Below, piece after piece: positions 14,768 through 22,721 of a stretch of 33,742 bases of DNA (positions are counted from its first letter, which is position 1; every line of letters starts with the position of its first letter). The stretch comes from Hungatella sp. (GTDB lineage: Bacteria; Bacillota; Clostridia; Lachnospirales; Lachnospiraceae), in NCBI GenBank assembly GCA_022796015.1, contig JAAWHU010000038.1, positions 1 to 33,742 of the forward strand, written 5' to 3'. The translations under genes were made by a program, and so were the position numbers. Below the pieces are notes generated by a model. That model was not told the DNA's origin. It did no database searches and saw only the letters and a list, made by a program, of their open reading frames with translations.

Positions 14768-15762
14768 GTCTGTACTCCTTTCAGCAGCTTTCTCACATAG
14801 TCTCCCAGCTCTCCCCACAGAAGCTGTTCCATATAGGTGTCTTTTCTCCCGAAGCTGCTGTGATAAGGAAGCTTTGTCTTATAAATCCGCTGATGAAGGG
14901 TCTCCTGCCCTGACAGCTGAAGATATTCTTCAAATTCCTCAACTTTTGCTGAAGAGACACAATCCTCCTTCACCGGCATATACACCATATCGCAGTTTTC
15001 CAGGATAGGAATAACATTACAAAGAACCTGTCCCACATCCACAATCACATAATCATAACCACATTGGCAGGCCATGTGTTCCACCAGAAGGGCAGCCTCT
15101 TCTCCAGTCAGCTGCTCCAGGTCCTGAGGATATTTTACCGGCGGAATGTATTCCATGTCCTTCCAGCTGTACACCATGCTTTTGAGCCTCATGACTCCAA
15201 AGTCATCCTGGCGGAAAAAATACAGTACATCTGACAGGTCTCCTCTGCATTCATCGCTGATCAATTTTCTGAATCCGGAAAATGTTTCAAAGCTCATATA
15301 GATGACTTTATGTTCCCTGGCCAGCTGCTGTCCCATAGTGAGAGCCAGAGAGGTCTTTAAGCACCTGTTTATGGGAGAGTAGATACCCAAAACCTTTGCC
15401 CGCCTCCCTATGGCTACAAACTGGGACTGAGGCTTTTCGCAATAATAGGACATGACCTCCCGCACCAAAGTGTCTGCAGATTGGTACTTATAGACACTTG
15501 GGTAGCTTCCTGCTGCAGATACAATCTCTCCTTCTGCAAGAGTGACCACAGCCTGGGCCTTAACCTCCTCTATCTGCTTTTGCAGCACCGCTCCGCTGAC
15601 CAGAAGGATCTCTATGGTGTGATTGTTTCCATAGGCTTTTAAGGCTTCCAGTGATGTAAAAGGCACAACCATAAAGGGTGTCTTTGCCTTCTGATTCACC
15701 ACATCGGCAAATCGTTGGGCATAACAGGCGTCCACATCATAGACCGCCATGATTTTTTCCAT
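14764..15762 (-). CDS. tadZ: TadZ/CpaE-like P-loop localisation protein with altered Walker A
   Basis: 332 residues. The N-terminal third resembles a degenerate receiver domain (AVYDVDACYAQRFADVV.., EILLVSGAVL), as in CpaE/TadZ. The C-terminal two thirds are a MinD/ParA-like ATPase fold: GIYSPINRCLKTSLALTMGQ where the deviant Walker A belongs, and CGYDYVIVDVGQ as the Walker B region. The glycine normally before the catalytic Lys-Thr is Leu here, so ATP binding may be weak. TadZ proteins place the pilus machinery in the cell. ATG 15762 has AGGAGG 4 nt upstream; the longer frame to 15804 lacks this. It lies directly upstream of tadA with a 4-nt ATGA overlap. Confidence 0.82.
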   Translation of the reverse strand: MEKIMAVYDVDACYAQRFADVVNQKAKTPFMVVPFTSLEALKAYGNNHTIEILLVSGAVLQKQIEEVKAQAVVTLAEGEIVSAAGSYPSVYKYQSADTLVREVMSYYCEKPQSQFVAIGRRAKVLGIYSPINRCLKTSLALTMGQQLAREHKVIYMSFETFSGFRKLISDECRGDLSDVLYFFRQDDFGVMRLKSMVYSWKDMEYIPPVKYPQDLEQLTGEEAALLVEHMACQCGYDYVIVDVGQVLCNVIPILENCDMVYMPVKEDCVSSAKVEEFEEYLQLSGQETLHQRIYKTKLPYHSSFGRKDTYMEQLLWGELGDYVRKLLKGVQT

Positions 15763-15903
15763 GATACCTCCTTTGTAAAATGTCAGAGTCAAAAAGTCAT
15801 CCATGGCGCCCCCATGTCAGCACATGACCTCAAGACCCGAAAAAATTTCTATTTCTGTACGGTTCTGTCAGCACAATCTCTCTGCATTAAAAATTCTTCT
15901 CCA

Positions 15904-16428
15904 TCACCCCCCATAATACAGCAGGCTCATTACATAACCTGCCATCAGGCAAAAACCTAACGGAATCACCACAGTTCTCCCATCTCTTGATGCCTCATAA
16001 TAGGGCATCCGTTCTCCAGTCAGGAACAACCGCCTGAAATAGGCGAAACAATACCTAAGACGCTGATGCAAGTTTCTGCACACCAGCATTTTCAGAAAAG
16101 CCAGAACGGCTCCAATGAAAAATCCATATAACACAGCGCGGGCGCCGGCCCTAAATCCAAGATATCCGGCCATAAGCGCCATTAATTTTATATCTCCGGC
16201 CCCTATCATACGAAGCCAGAACAGGGGAAACCACAGGACTGTCACTGCAAGGATCCTTCCCCCATAGAGCAGAAGCTGCCACAGGTTTTCACCTGGCAGA
16301 GCCCAAGTCCAGGTAAGGATGAATCCTCCCACCAGAGCGCATATGCACCACCAGTTGGGAATTCTGTGTTCCCTGATATCATACCAGGCTCCTCCCAGCA
16401 ATACTACCAGCAAAAGCCCTGAATCCAT
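15904..16428 (-). CDS. tadV: A24 prepilin peptidase (TadV/CpaA-like), first gene of the Tad operon
   Basis: A 174-residue polytopic membrane aspartyl protease that removes the leader from Flp prepilin and TadE-like pseudopilins. The catalytic aspartates are Asp17 in WYDIREHRIPN and Asp79 in MIGAGDIKLM (the GxGD motif). There is no N-terminal methyltransferase domain, as usual for the CpaA/TadV group. ATG 16428 is preceded in frame by TTG 16431; an AGGAGG lies 16 or 13 nt upstream respectively, rather far, so the start is not certain. A 141-nt gap separates it from tadZ. Its 5' leader is long and structured (see 16540-16669). Confidence 0.9.
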   Translation of the reverse strand: MDSGLLLVVLLGGAWYDIREHRIPNWWCICALVGGFILTWTWALPGENLWQLLLYGGRILAVTVLWFPLFWLRMIGAGDIKLMALMAGYLGFRAGARAVLYGFFIGAVLAFLKMLVCRNLHQRLRYCFAYFRRLFLTGERMPYYEASRDGRTVVIPLGFCLMAGYVMSLLYYGG

Positions 16429-16480
16429 CAAAATAAACCATCCACCTCCTCATTAACTTTCTGTCTTCTCACAGGAATCT

Positions 16481-16515
16481 TTGCCCGAAACGGGCGGTAA
16501 TATCAAATATTACGG
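16481..16515 (-). repeat. Two adjacent perfect hairpins in the Tad leader
   Basis: GCCCG-AAA-CGGGC (from 16483) and GTAATAT-CAA-ATATTAC (from about 16497) are two back-to-back perfect stem-loops located between the structured leader element and the tadV ribosome binding site. Neither is followed by a T-run on the minus strand, so they are not ordinary terminators. They may fold the region around the initiation site. Confidence 0.55.
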
Positions 16516-16539
16516 AATTACTGAACATTTATGAATTGT

Positions 16540-16669
16540 GCTGAACATGGGACGGGGGAACCTAAGCTCCGCGCTGCCTGGATGACTTGCTGCACAGTCG
16601 GACAGGAAACCCAAGTTCCGAGCTGCTATGTCTTGACAGCCAATGGCTTCTCGCAGAAATGCGTTCAGC
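16540..16669 (-). ncRNA. Candidate structured leader RNA of the Tad operon
   Basis: The predicted minus-strand transcript begins at about 16671, and its first bases GCTGAAC (16669-16663) can pair perfectly with GTTCAGC (16546-16540), closing a domain of about 130 nt. Inside are a CGCA-TTTC-TGCG hairpin, a GCCATTGGC dyad, and two copies of a related module (16600-16625 and 16550-16576, 50 nt apart), each with a small GGA..UCC-type hairpin. I could not match it to a riboswitch consensus I know (c-di-GMP-I, c-di-GMP-II, ydaO, glycine, FMN, T-box were considered). It could be a regulatory RNA or a protein-binding leader. The folding is by eye. Confidence 0.5.
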
Positions 16670-16677
16670 TATTTTTC

Positions 16678-16706
16678 ATTATGCATAACAAAGTCGGAAA
16701 TGTCAA
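16678..16706 (-). promoter_or_regulatory. Promoter of the Tad pilus operon
   Basis: Minus strand: TTGACA (16706-16701), a 17-nt spacer, CATAAT (16683-16678). This is a near-consensus vegetative promoter with a predicted start near 16671. It leaves a leader of about 240 nt before tadV. Confidence 0.8.
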
Positions 16707-16749
16707 GGACTTTTTTTCCTATTCTCTGTCAATTTTTTCACAGTCTTGG

Positions 16750-16778
16750 TTGACCCCCTTCTGGTAAAATGGTAAAAT
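16750..16778 (+). promoter_or_regulatory. Promoter of the DUF2508-glgB operon
   Basis: Plus strand: TTGACC (16750-16755), a 17-nt spacer, TAAAAT (16773-16778). It is divergent from the Tad promoter and about 45 nt away from it, with a leader of about 75 nt before the DUF2508 gene. Confidence 0.75.
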
Positions 16779-16860
16779 AGAGTCAAATTTCCATGTATAA
16801 AACTTCCATTTCCGGCAATACTGTTTCTATCAAATTACCTATTTTCAGGAGATGATGGAT

Positions 16861-17088
16861 ATGAGACATGGAAAAAAATTAAGCGCGGCCCTGTCCAGAT
16901 TCAGGGAACGTCAGGCTCTTCGGGCAGAGATTGAGCAGACACGCCACAGCATTGATTCGGCAAGGAATCATTTTGAACACGTAGTGGACCCGACTCTCAT
17001 CGACTGCTATATCTACGAACTCAACGCGGCGCAGCTGCGGTATCAGTTTCTGCTGCGCAGATTCAAGAGTCTGGAGGTGGACGCGTAG
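16861..17088 (+). CDS. DUF2508 (YaaL-type) small protein
   Basis: A 75-residue, mostly helical protein with the DUF2508 pattern: a basic N terminus, then EIEQTRHSIDSARNHFEHVVDPTLIDCYIYELNAAQLRYQFLLRRFK. Members are small cytoplasmic proteins of unknown function; the Bacillus relative YaaL is encoded by recR. Here it lies upstream of glgB with a 43-nt gap and shares its promoter. The frame opens at 16852 with ATG ATG GAT ATG; only the ATG at 16861 has a proper distance (9 nt) from AGGAG, so it is chosen. Confidence 0.8.
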   Translation: MRHGKKLSAALSRFRERQALRAEIEQTRHSIDSARNHFEHVVDPTLIDCYIYELNAAQLRYQFLLRRFKSLEVDA

Positions 17089-17131
17089 GGCAGCTGGGGG
17101 GCTGTCTTAAAACTTATGGAGGAATAAATTT

Positions 17132-19042
17132 ATGGCACGCAGCAAAAAAGAATTGGGTACAGGGTTTATCACCGAGACCGACCGCTACCTCTTTGGAGAA
17201 GGAACACATTATCAGATTTATGAAAAACTCGGGGCTCATCCAAAGACTTACCGCAGAAAAGAAGGCATGTATTTTGCCGTGTGGGCGCCCCATGCCCAGT
17301 CGGTGGGTGTGGTAGGGGATTTTAATGACTGGAATCCCGACGCCACTCCCATGGAGGCTTTGGGAAGTTCCGGCATTTATGAAGTGTTCGTGCCGGGGCT
17401 GGGAACAGGTCAGCTATACAAGTATGCCATCACCACATCCGACGGAAAAGTGCTGTTTAAGGCCGATCCTTATGCATTTGAGGCAGAATACCGTCCCGGT
17501 ACTGCTTCCATAACCTCAGATCTTTCAGGTTTTGCCTGGAAAGACGACACCTGGATGGCCAAGAGAAAAGAAGCCAGCCTTCTTTCCTCACCCCTTGCCA
17601 TTTATGAAGTTCATCTGGGTTCCTGGAAAAAGCAGAGTCGGGAGGAAAAAGATGGATACTATACCTACATAGAGGCCGCTCATGAGCTGGCGGCTTATGT
17701 AAAGGAGATGGGATATACCCATGTGGAGCTTATGGGAATTGCCGAGCATCCTTTTGACGGCTCCTGGGGATATCAGGTAACCGGCTATTATGCTCCCACC
17801 TCCCGCTACGGCACCCCTAAAGACTTCATGTATTTTGTGAACTATATGCACAAAAAAGGAATCGGAGTGATTCTTGACTGGGTTCCCGCCCATTTCCCAC
17901 GGGATGCCCATGGACTGGCAGACTTTGACGGGCAGCCTCTCTATGAGTATGCAGATACCAGAAAAGGGGAACACCCGGACTGGGGGACGAAAGTCTTTGA
18001 TTACGAGAAACATGAAGTATCCAACTTCCTCATCGCCAATGCACTCTACTGGATTGAGAAATATCATATCGATGGCCTCCGGGTAGATGCCGTGGCCTCT
18101 ATGCTGTACTTAGATTATGGACGTTCCGGCGGCAACTGGGTGCCCAACAAATACGGCGACAACAAAAACCTGGAAGCCATTGAGTTCTTTAAGCATCTCA
18201 ACAGTATTGTAAACCAGAGAGCCGGCGGCGCCATGGTGATTGCCGAGGAGTCCACTGCATGGCCTATGGTGACAGGCAAGCCGGAAGATGGAGGCCTGGG
18301 ATTTAAGTTTAAGTGGAATATGGGCTGGATGCATGACTTTTTGGAATACATGAAGCTGGATCCCTATTTCCGCAAATATAATCACAACAAGATGACCTTC
18401 GGCATGACCTATGCCACCAGCGAGAACTTTATCCTGGTTCTGTCCCACGACGAGGTGGTTCACTTAAAGTGCTCCATGATCAACAAAATGCCCGGCCTTG
18501 GCGATGACAAATTTGCCAATTTAAAAGTCGGATACACCTTTATGATGGGCCATCCCGGCAAGAAACTTCTGTTTATGGGCCAGGATTTCGGCCAGCTCCA
18601 CGAGTGGGATGAAAAAGTCTCCTTAGACTGGTATTTGACGGAAGAACCTGCTCACAAGGACCTTCAGAACTACTTTAAGGATCTGCTCCACATTTACCAG
18701 AAATACCCGGCCATGTACAGCCTGGACTATGACTGGGACGGATTCCAGTGGATCAATGCCAACGATGGGGACCGGAGTATTTTCAGCTTTGTCCGCCGCA
18801 GCAAGACCGGCAAGCAGAACCTGCTGTTTATCTGCAATTTTACTCCTGTGGCCAGGCCGGACTACCGCATAGGTGTGCCTAAGAAAGGCAATTTCTCCCT
18901 GATTCTCGATCAGAGCCACGGCCTCTATAAACCGGGTGATGACAAAGTGACCTACCGCTCCACCAAATCCGAGTGTGATGGCCAGCCTTATTCCTTTGCC
19001 TATCCTCTTCCTGCCTACGGAACCGCGATTTTCCGTTTCTAA
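17132..19042 (+). CDS. glgB: 1,4-alpha-glucan branching enzyme
   Basis: A 636-residue GH13 branching enzyme that introduces alpha-1,6 branches during glycogen synthesis. It has the N-terminal CBM48-like domain (YFAVWAPHAQSVGVVGDFNDWNP), the catalytic barrel with nucleophile Asp319 in GLRVDAVASMLYLDY, acid/base Glu372 in VIAEESTAWP and Asp440 in LSHDEVVH, and a C-terminal beta domain. SWGYQVTGYYAPTSRYG is also diagnostic. GGAGG lies 9 nt upstream of the ATG. It follows the DUF2508 gene and is followed by a hairpin terminator. No other glycogen genes are in the window, so glgB is separated from any glgC/A/P cluster. Confidence 0.96.
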   Translation: MARSKKELGTGFITETDRYLFGEGTHYQIYEKLGAHPKTYRRKEGMYFAVWAPHAQSVGVVGDFNDWNPDATPMEALGSSGIYEVFVPGLGTGQLYKYAITTSDGKVLFKADPYAFEAEYRPGTASITSDLSGFAWKDDTWMAKRKEASLLSSPLAIYEVHLGSWKKQSREEKDGYYTYIEAAHELAAYVKEMGYTHVELMGIAEHPFDGSWGYQVTGYYAPTSRYGTPKDFMYFVNYMHKKGIGVILDWVPAHFPRDAHGLADFDGQPLYEYADTRKGEHPDWGTKVFDYEKHEVSNFLIANALYWIEKYHIDGLRVDAVASMLYLDYGRSGGNWVPNKYGDNKNLEAIEFFKHLNSIVNQRAGGAMVIAEESTAWPMVTGKPEDGGLGFKFKWNMGWMHDFLEYMKLDPYFRKYNHNKMTFGMTYATSENFILVLSHDEVVHLKCSMINKMPGLGDDKFANLKVGYTFMMGHPGKKLLFMGQDFGQLHEWDEKVSLDWYLTEEPAHKDLQNYFKDLLHIYQKYPAMYSLDYDWDGFQWINANDGDRSIFSFVRRSKTGKQNLLFICNFTPVARPDYRIGVPKKGNFSLILDQSHGLYKPGDDKVTYRSTKSECDGQPYSFAYPLPAYGTAIFRF

Positions 19043-19070
19043 GGCTTTAGAGGGCCGGATTGTTGATACA

Positions 19071-19110
19071 GGGGCGCTGACAGCCATGGCTGCCGGCGCC
19101 CTATTATAAT
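19071..19110 (+). terminator. Terminator after glgB
   Basis: GGGGCGC (from 19071) pairs with GCGCCC (19096-19101), with CAGCCATGGCTG paired inside. This makes a strong hairpin 28 nt after the glgB stop. The following TATTATAATT is only moderately T-rich. Confidence 0.65.
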
Positions 19111-19206
19111 TGACCATAATTCTTAATAAAATTTACATACCCTTTTTTTCTGTCTCGTTGTATACTGTTCCTATAGTGTGGATCATGAATGAAGGAGGAA
19201 TTCCAT

Positions 19207-19902
19207 ATGCAGACGATACTGGTTTGTGATGATGATAAGCAGATCGTAGAAGCCATAGACATCTATCTCACCGGCGAAGGCTTTCAGGTCATCAAAGCTT
19301 ATGATGGCTATGAAGCCCTGGAACTCTTAGAATACAACCAGGTGGATCTGATGATTGTCGATGTTATGATGCCCGGGCTGGACGGCATACGCACCACCCT
19401 GAAGGTGCGGGAGAACAGCAGCATCCCCATCATTATCCTTTCTGCCAAATCGGAAGATAATGACAAGATCCTGGGACTGAATATCGGAGCCGACGACTAT
19501 ATTACCAAACCTTTCAATCCCCTGGAGCTGGTAGCCAGGGTTAAGTCTCACATCCGGCGCTACACTCAGTTAGGCAATATGGGCCAGCAGAATGTAGAGA
19601 ATGTCTACAAGTGCGGAGGCCTTCTGATTCAGGATGACAACAAGGAGGTCTTTGTAGATGGAGAGCTGATCAAACTGACCCCCATCGAGTACAATATTCT
19701 CCTTCTTCTGGTAAAGAACGCAGGAAAGGTCTTCTCCATCGATGAGATCTATGAGCAGATCTGGAACGAGGAGGCCATCGGCGCCGACAATACGGTTGCC
19801 GTACATATCAGACATATTCGGGAAAAAATCGAGATCAATCCCCGGGAACCCCGCTACCTGAAGGTCGTGTGGGGTGTAGGGTATAAGATTGAAAAACAAT
19901 AG
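19207..19902 (+). CDS. OmpR/PhoB family response regulator
   Basis: A 231-residue two-component response regulator. The receiver domain (1-118) has the acidic pair in VCDDDKQ, phosphoacceptor Asp52 in LMIVDVMMPGLDG, and the conserved Lys in DDYITKPFNPLEL. The C-terminal winged helix (about 130-230, LIKLTPIEYNILLLLVKNAGKVFS.. AVHIRHIREKIE..RYLKVVWGVGYKIE) is of the OmpR type. AAGGAGG lies 8 nt before ATG 19207; an in-frame codon at 19189 is rejected. The partner kinase starts 9 nt after its stop. A TATACT at 19161-19166 could be its -10, but no -35 fits. VanR-like in style; the signal is unknown. Confidence 0.93.
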   Translation: MQTILVCDDDKQIVEAIDIYLTGEGFQVIKAYDGYEALELLEYNQVDLMIVDVMMPGLDGIRTTLKVRENSSIPIIILSAKSEDNDKILGLNIGADDYITKPFNPLELVARVKSHIRRYTQLGNMGQQNVENVYKCGGLLIQDDNKEVFVDGELIKLTPIEYNILLLLVKNAGKVFSIDEIYEQIWNEEAIGADNTVAVHIRHIREKIEINPREPRYLKVVWGVGYKIEKQ

Positions 19903-19911
19903 GAGCTGTTC

Positions 19912-22221
19912 ATGAAAAGAAATACCTGGCCTGTCAACCTAAAAAAACACCTGTTACTTTTGCTCCACGGACTGTTCCTCACTCTGTTCCTTACGGGAGT
20001 TTCTTTTATCTACTTTAATGAAAATTATGGGCGTGGATTAAGCTGGCTCCATGAGGAGTCTTATTCCGATACCCGTTCCTTTACGGAACAGCTGGAATCT
20101 GATGTGGAAATGATCTTCAAATATGTAAAATACAAGGACTTATTTGAGGTTGACGGAACCCTTGACTATGACAAGGACATGGTGTGTGTCACCTTCAGCT
20201 CCGGAAAAACCATGATCTACACCCTCAATGATATGATTCGGTCCGCTAAAAACTGGGGGTATTACCTGACGGATTCCTTTGAGGTGGCCGGCGGGCCGGC
20301 GATTCACGAGCGGGAAACCAAGAATCCCACCATCCCTCTTATTGAGTGGAAGGCCTATGACCCCGACGCGGCCTCCCATTATACGGAGCCAGGGGATGCC
20401 TATGCCACCAGAGAAGAGCTGGCCTTTGAAGTGCTGACGATTCTGGGAGAATACTATCAGATTCAGTACAACTATATGGATCAGCCCTCCAATTTGTATT
20501 TCCGCGTCTCCTACATGGACCAGGCCGGCAAGGAACTGCTTTATACCAATGCAGCCCAGTATCCCCTAAAAGACTTAAAAAATATGGGACGATATCTGTA
20601 CCTGTCGGGAAATTCCATTTTGATCGACACAAATTTAAAATATATTCCTAAAAATATTACTTCTGAACTGGAAAATTATAATCTCTACGGCAATAACAAT
20701 TATTATATTATCCTGGGCTTAGATACCAATTACCCCAACACGGACCCTTATTCCCAGGCCCACAATGCCTATACCAAAGTGCGGGTCAACTACATCACCG
20801 GGCTGATTCTCTTTGCAATCGGCGCCTCAGGGCTTCTGGTCACGCTGGCCTGCCTGATCTGTCTGGCAGGGCATCAGACAGCCAAAGAGCATACCATATC
20901 TCTGACCTATTATGATCTGATTCCTCTGGAGTGCAGCCTGGCCTTGTTCTTTCTGTGCCTGTGGTGCTGGAAGCTTCTCTCTCCTCATACAGGCTTATGG
21001 GCCGCCAAACTTTTGGTAGATCAGAACCACCGCAATTTCTTCGCGTCCGTGAGCCACCTGGTAGGCGTCTATGTGATCGGCCTGTTGGAACTTTTCAGCC
21101 TTGTAAGACAGTATAAGGCGCGGTCCATAGTCCATAACAGCCTGGCCTGCCATTCCTGGAGATGGGCTATGACCGCCTTAAGAGGGGCAAGCTTCCCTGC
21201 CCGCATGACTGCCCTTTTCCTGGGATATACAGGAATCAGCGGAATTCTCATCTACACCCTTTATTATCTCTACGAGAACCGTAGTTTTCTGCCCTTGTCC
21301 TACTTATACTTTATACCGGCCCTTGTGCTGACAGGATTCCAGATCTGGACCTTTCTTCTTCTGTACAGAAACGCCAATGAAATGGAAAAAATCTCCTTTG
21401 GTATTTTCAAAATGTCTGAAGGGGAGACGAGCTACAAGATTGATACTCTTGGCTTTTCCGGTAAAGGCACAGACCTTGCCCAGACCCTCAACAATATCGG
21501 TGATGGACTGGAATCTGCCCTCCAGGAAAAAGTAAAGAGCGAACGCCTGAAAGCAGACTTGATTACCAATGTGTCCCACGACATCAAGACGCCTCTCACC
21601 TCCATCATCAGCTATGTGGATCTTCTGAAGCGGGAAAAGATTCAGGATGAAAAGATTCAGAAATACTTGGATGTATTGGACCAGAAGTCTCAAAGGCTTA
21701 AGACCTTGACCGAAGACCTGGTGGAGGCTTCCAAGGCCAGTTCCGGTAATCTCAAGCTGGATATCGCGAAAATTGACTTTGTGGAATTGATTCACCAGAC
21801 CAACGGAGAATTTGAAGACAAGTATGAACTGCGTCATCTGGAACTTGTAGCTGCGCTTCCTTCCGAGTCCATAGTGATCGCTGCCGATGGACGGCGCTTA
21901 TGGCGTGTGCTGGAAAATCTGTACAATAATGCATTTAAGTATGCCATGGAAAACAGCCGGGTTTATGTAGATGTAACCGGGAAACATGACCATGTATATT
22001 TTACCATTAAAAATGTATCGGAAAATCCGCTGAATATCAATGCCGATGAACTGACGGAACGTTTTGTCCGGGGAGATGTGGCCCGCACCACGGAGGGAAG
22101 CGGCCTTGGGCTGTCTATTGCCAAAAGCCTTACGCTCCTCCAAGGCGGTACCTTTAAGATCTATATTGATGGCGACCTGTTCAAAGTGCAGGTGGGCTTT
22201 CCCATTGATACGCCCCAATAG
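19912..22221 (+). CDS. Membrane sensor histidine kinase (VanS/PhoR style)
   Basis: 769 residues. One N-terminal transmembrane helix (about 12-33) is followed by an extracellular sensor region of some 260 residues rich in Tyr and Asn. Several further transmembrane helices follow (about 296-485). The HisKA domain has His556 in LITNVSHDIKTPLTSIISY, and the ATPase domain has LENLYNNAFKYAM (N box) and TTEGSGLGLSIAKSL near residue 729. It should phosphorylate the regulator encoded 9 nt upstream. AGGAG lies 6 nt before the ATG. The stop at 22221 is 1 nt from the convergent ribH stop. The ligand is not evident. Confidence 0.93.
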   Translation: MKRNTWPVNLKKHLLLLLHGLFLTLFLTGVSFIYFNENYGRGLSWLHEESYSDTRSFTEQLESDVEMIFKYVKYKDLFEVDGTLDYDKDMVCVTFSSGKTMIYTLNDMIRSAKNWGYYLTDSFEVAGGPAIHERETKNPTIPLIEWKAYDPDAASHYTEPGDAYATREELAFEVLTILGEYYQIQYNYMDQPSNLYFRVSYMDQAGKELLYTNAAQYPLKDLKNMGRYLYLSGNSILIDTNLKYIPKNITSELENYNLYGNNNYYIILGLDTNYPNTDPYSQAHNAYTKVRVNYITGLILFAIGASGLLVTLACLICLAGHQTAKEHTISLTYYDLIPLECSLALFFLCLWCWKLLSPHTGLWAAKLLVDQNHRNFFASVSHLVGVYVIGLLELFSLVRQYKARSIVHNSLACHSWRWAMTALRGASFPARMTALFLGYTGISGILIYTLYYLYENRSFLPLSYLYFIPALVLTGFQIWTFLLLYRNANEMEKISFGIFKMSEGETSYKIDTLGFSGKGTDLAQTLNNIGDGLESALQEKVKSERLKADLITNVSHDIKTPLTSIISYVDLLKREKIQDEKIQKYLDVLDQKSQRLKTLTEDLVEASKASSGNLKLDIAKIDFVELIHQTNGEFEDKYELRHLELVAALPSESIVIAADGRRLWRVLENLYNNAFKYAMENSRVYVDVTGKHDHVYFTIKNVSENPLNINADELTERFVRGDVARTTEGSGLGLSIAKSLTLLQGGTFKIYIDGDLFKVQVGFPIDTPQ

Positions 22222-22222
22222 C

Positions 22223-22702
22223 CTACATCTGATTCAGCAAATTTACCATTTCTATGGCAGACAATGCACAGTCATATCCTTTATTGCCTGCCTTGCTTCC
22301 TGCCCGGGCAATGGCCTGTTCGATATTCTCGGTGGTGATCACTCCGAACAATACCGGAATCCCTGTGGACAGGCCGACCTGGGCCACTCCCTTAGACACC
22401 TCGTTACATACATAATCATAGTGAGTAGTATCTCCCCGAATCACAGCACCCACACAGATCACAGCATCATATCTGCCGGATTTGGCCATCCTGGCTGCCG
22501 TAACGGGAATCTCAAATGCCCCAGGCACCCAGGCGGCCGTAATGTCCTCCTCCTCAACTCCATGGCGGACCAGTCCATCTACCGCACCTGCCAGCAGCTT
22601 ATTGACAATAATCTCATTGAACCGGGATGCCACAATTCCAACCTTCATCCCCTTTGGCGCCACTACCTTGCCTTCTAAAACCTGAATATTCTTTGTCATC
22701 AT
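22223..22702 (-). CDS. ribH: 6,7-dimethyl-8-ribityllumazine synthase
   Basis: 159 residues, the usual length. RibH condenses 5-amino-6-ribitylamino-uracil with 3,4-dihydroxy-2-butanone-4-phosphate, and subunits form large shells. Family motifs: [61 protein letters not shown] (with the catalytic His) and [23 protein letters not shown] lies 5 nt before ATG 22702; a second ATG follows directly. Last gene of the riboflavin operon, 19 nt after ribBA. Its stop nearly touches that of the convergent histidine kinase and no terminator is visible between them. Confidence 0.97.
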   Translation of the reverse strand: MMTKNIQVLEGKVVAPKGMKVGIVASRFNEIIVNKLLAGAVDGLVRHGVEEEDITAAWVPGAFEIPVTAARMAKSGRYDAVICVGAVIRGDTTHYDYVCNEVSKGVAQVGLSTGIPVLFGVITTENIEQAIARAGSKAGNKGYDCALSAIEMVNLLNQM

Positions 22703-22721
22703 AAAATCCTCCTTGATTTTT

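Noticed and set aside
16540-16669. c-di-GMP-I or c-di-GMP-II riboswitch for the Tad operon
   Set aside because: The conserved GGGACGCAAAGCC / GGUAGC elements of class I and the pseudoknot sequences of class II are not found on the minus strand.
16545-16690. c-di-AMP (ydaO-type) riboswitch on the plus strand upstream of glgB, suggested by ACGGGGGAACC and GACAGCCAA
   Set aside because: The other conserved ydaO blocks are missing, no plus-strand promoter precedes it, and the minus-strand promoter places the structure in the Tad leader instead.
16690-16718. Plus-strand terminator (AAAGTC..GACTTT then T-run)
   Set aside because: Only 6 base pairs with a long loop, and the sequence coincides with the minus-strand Tad promoter.
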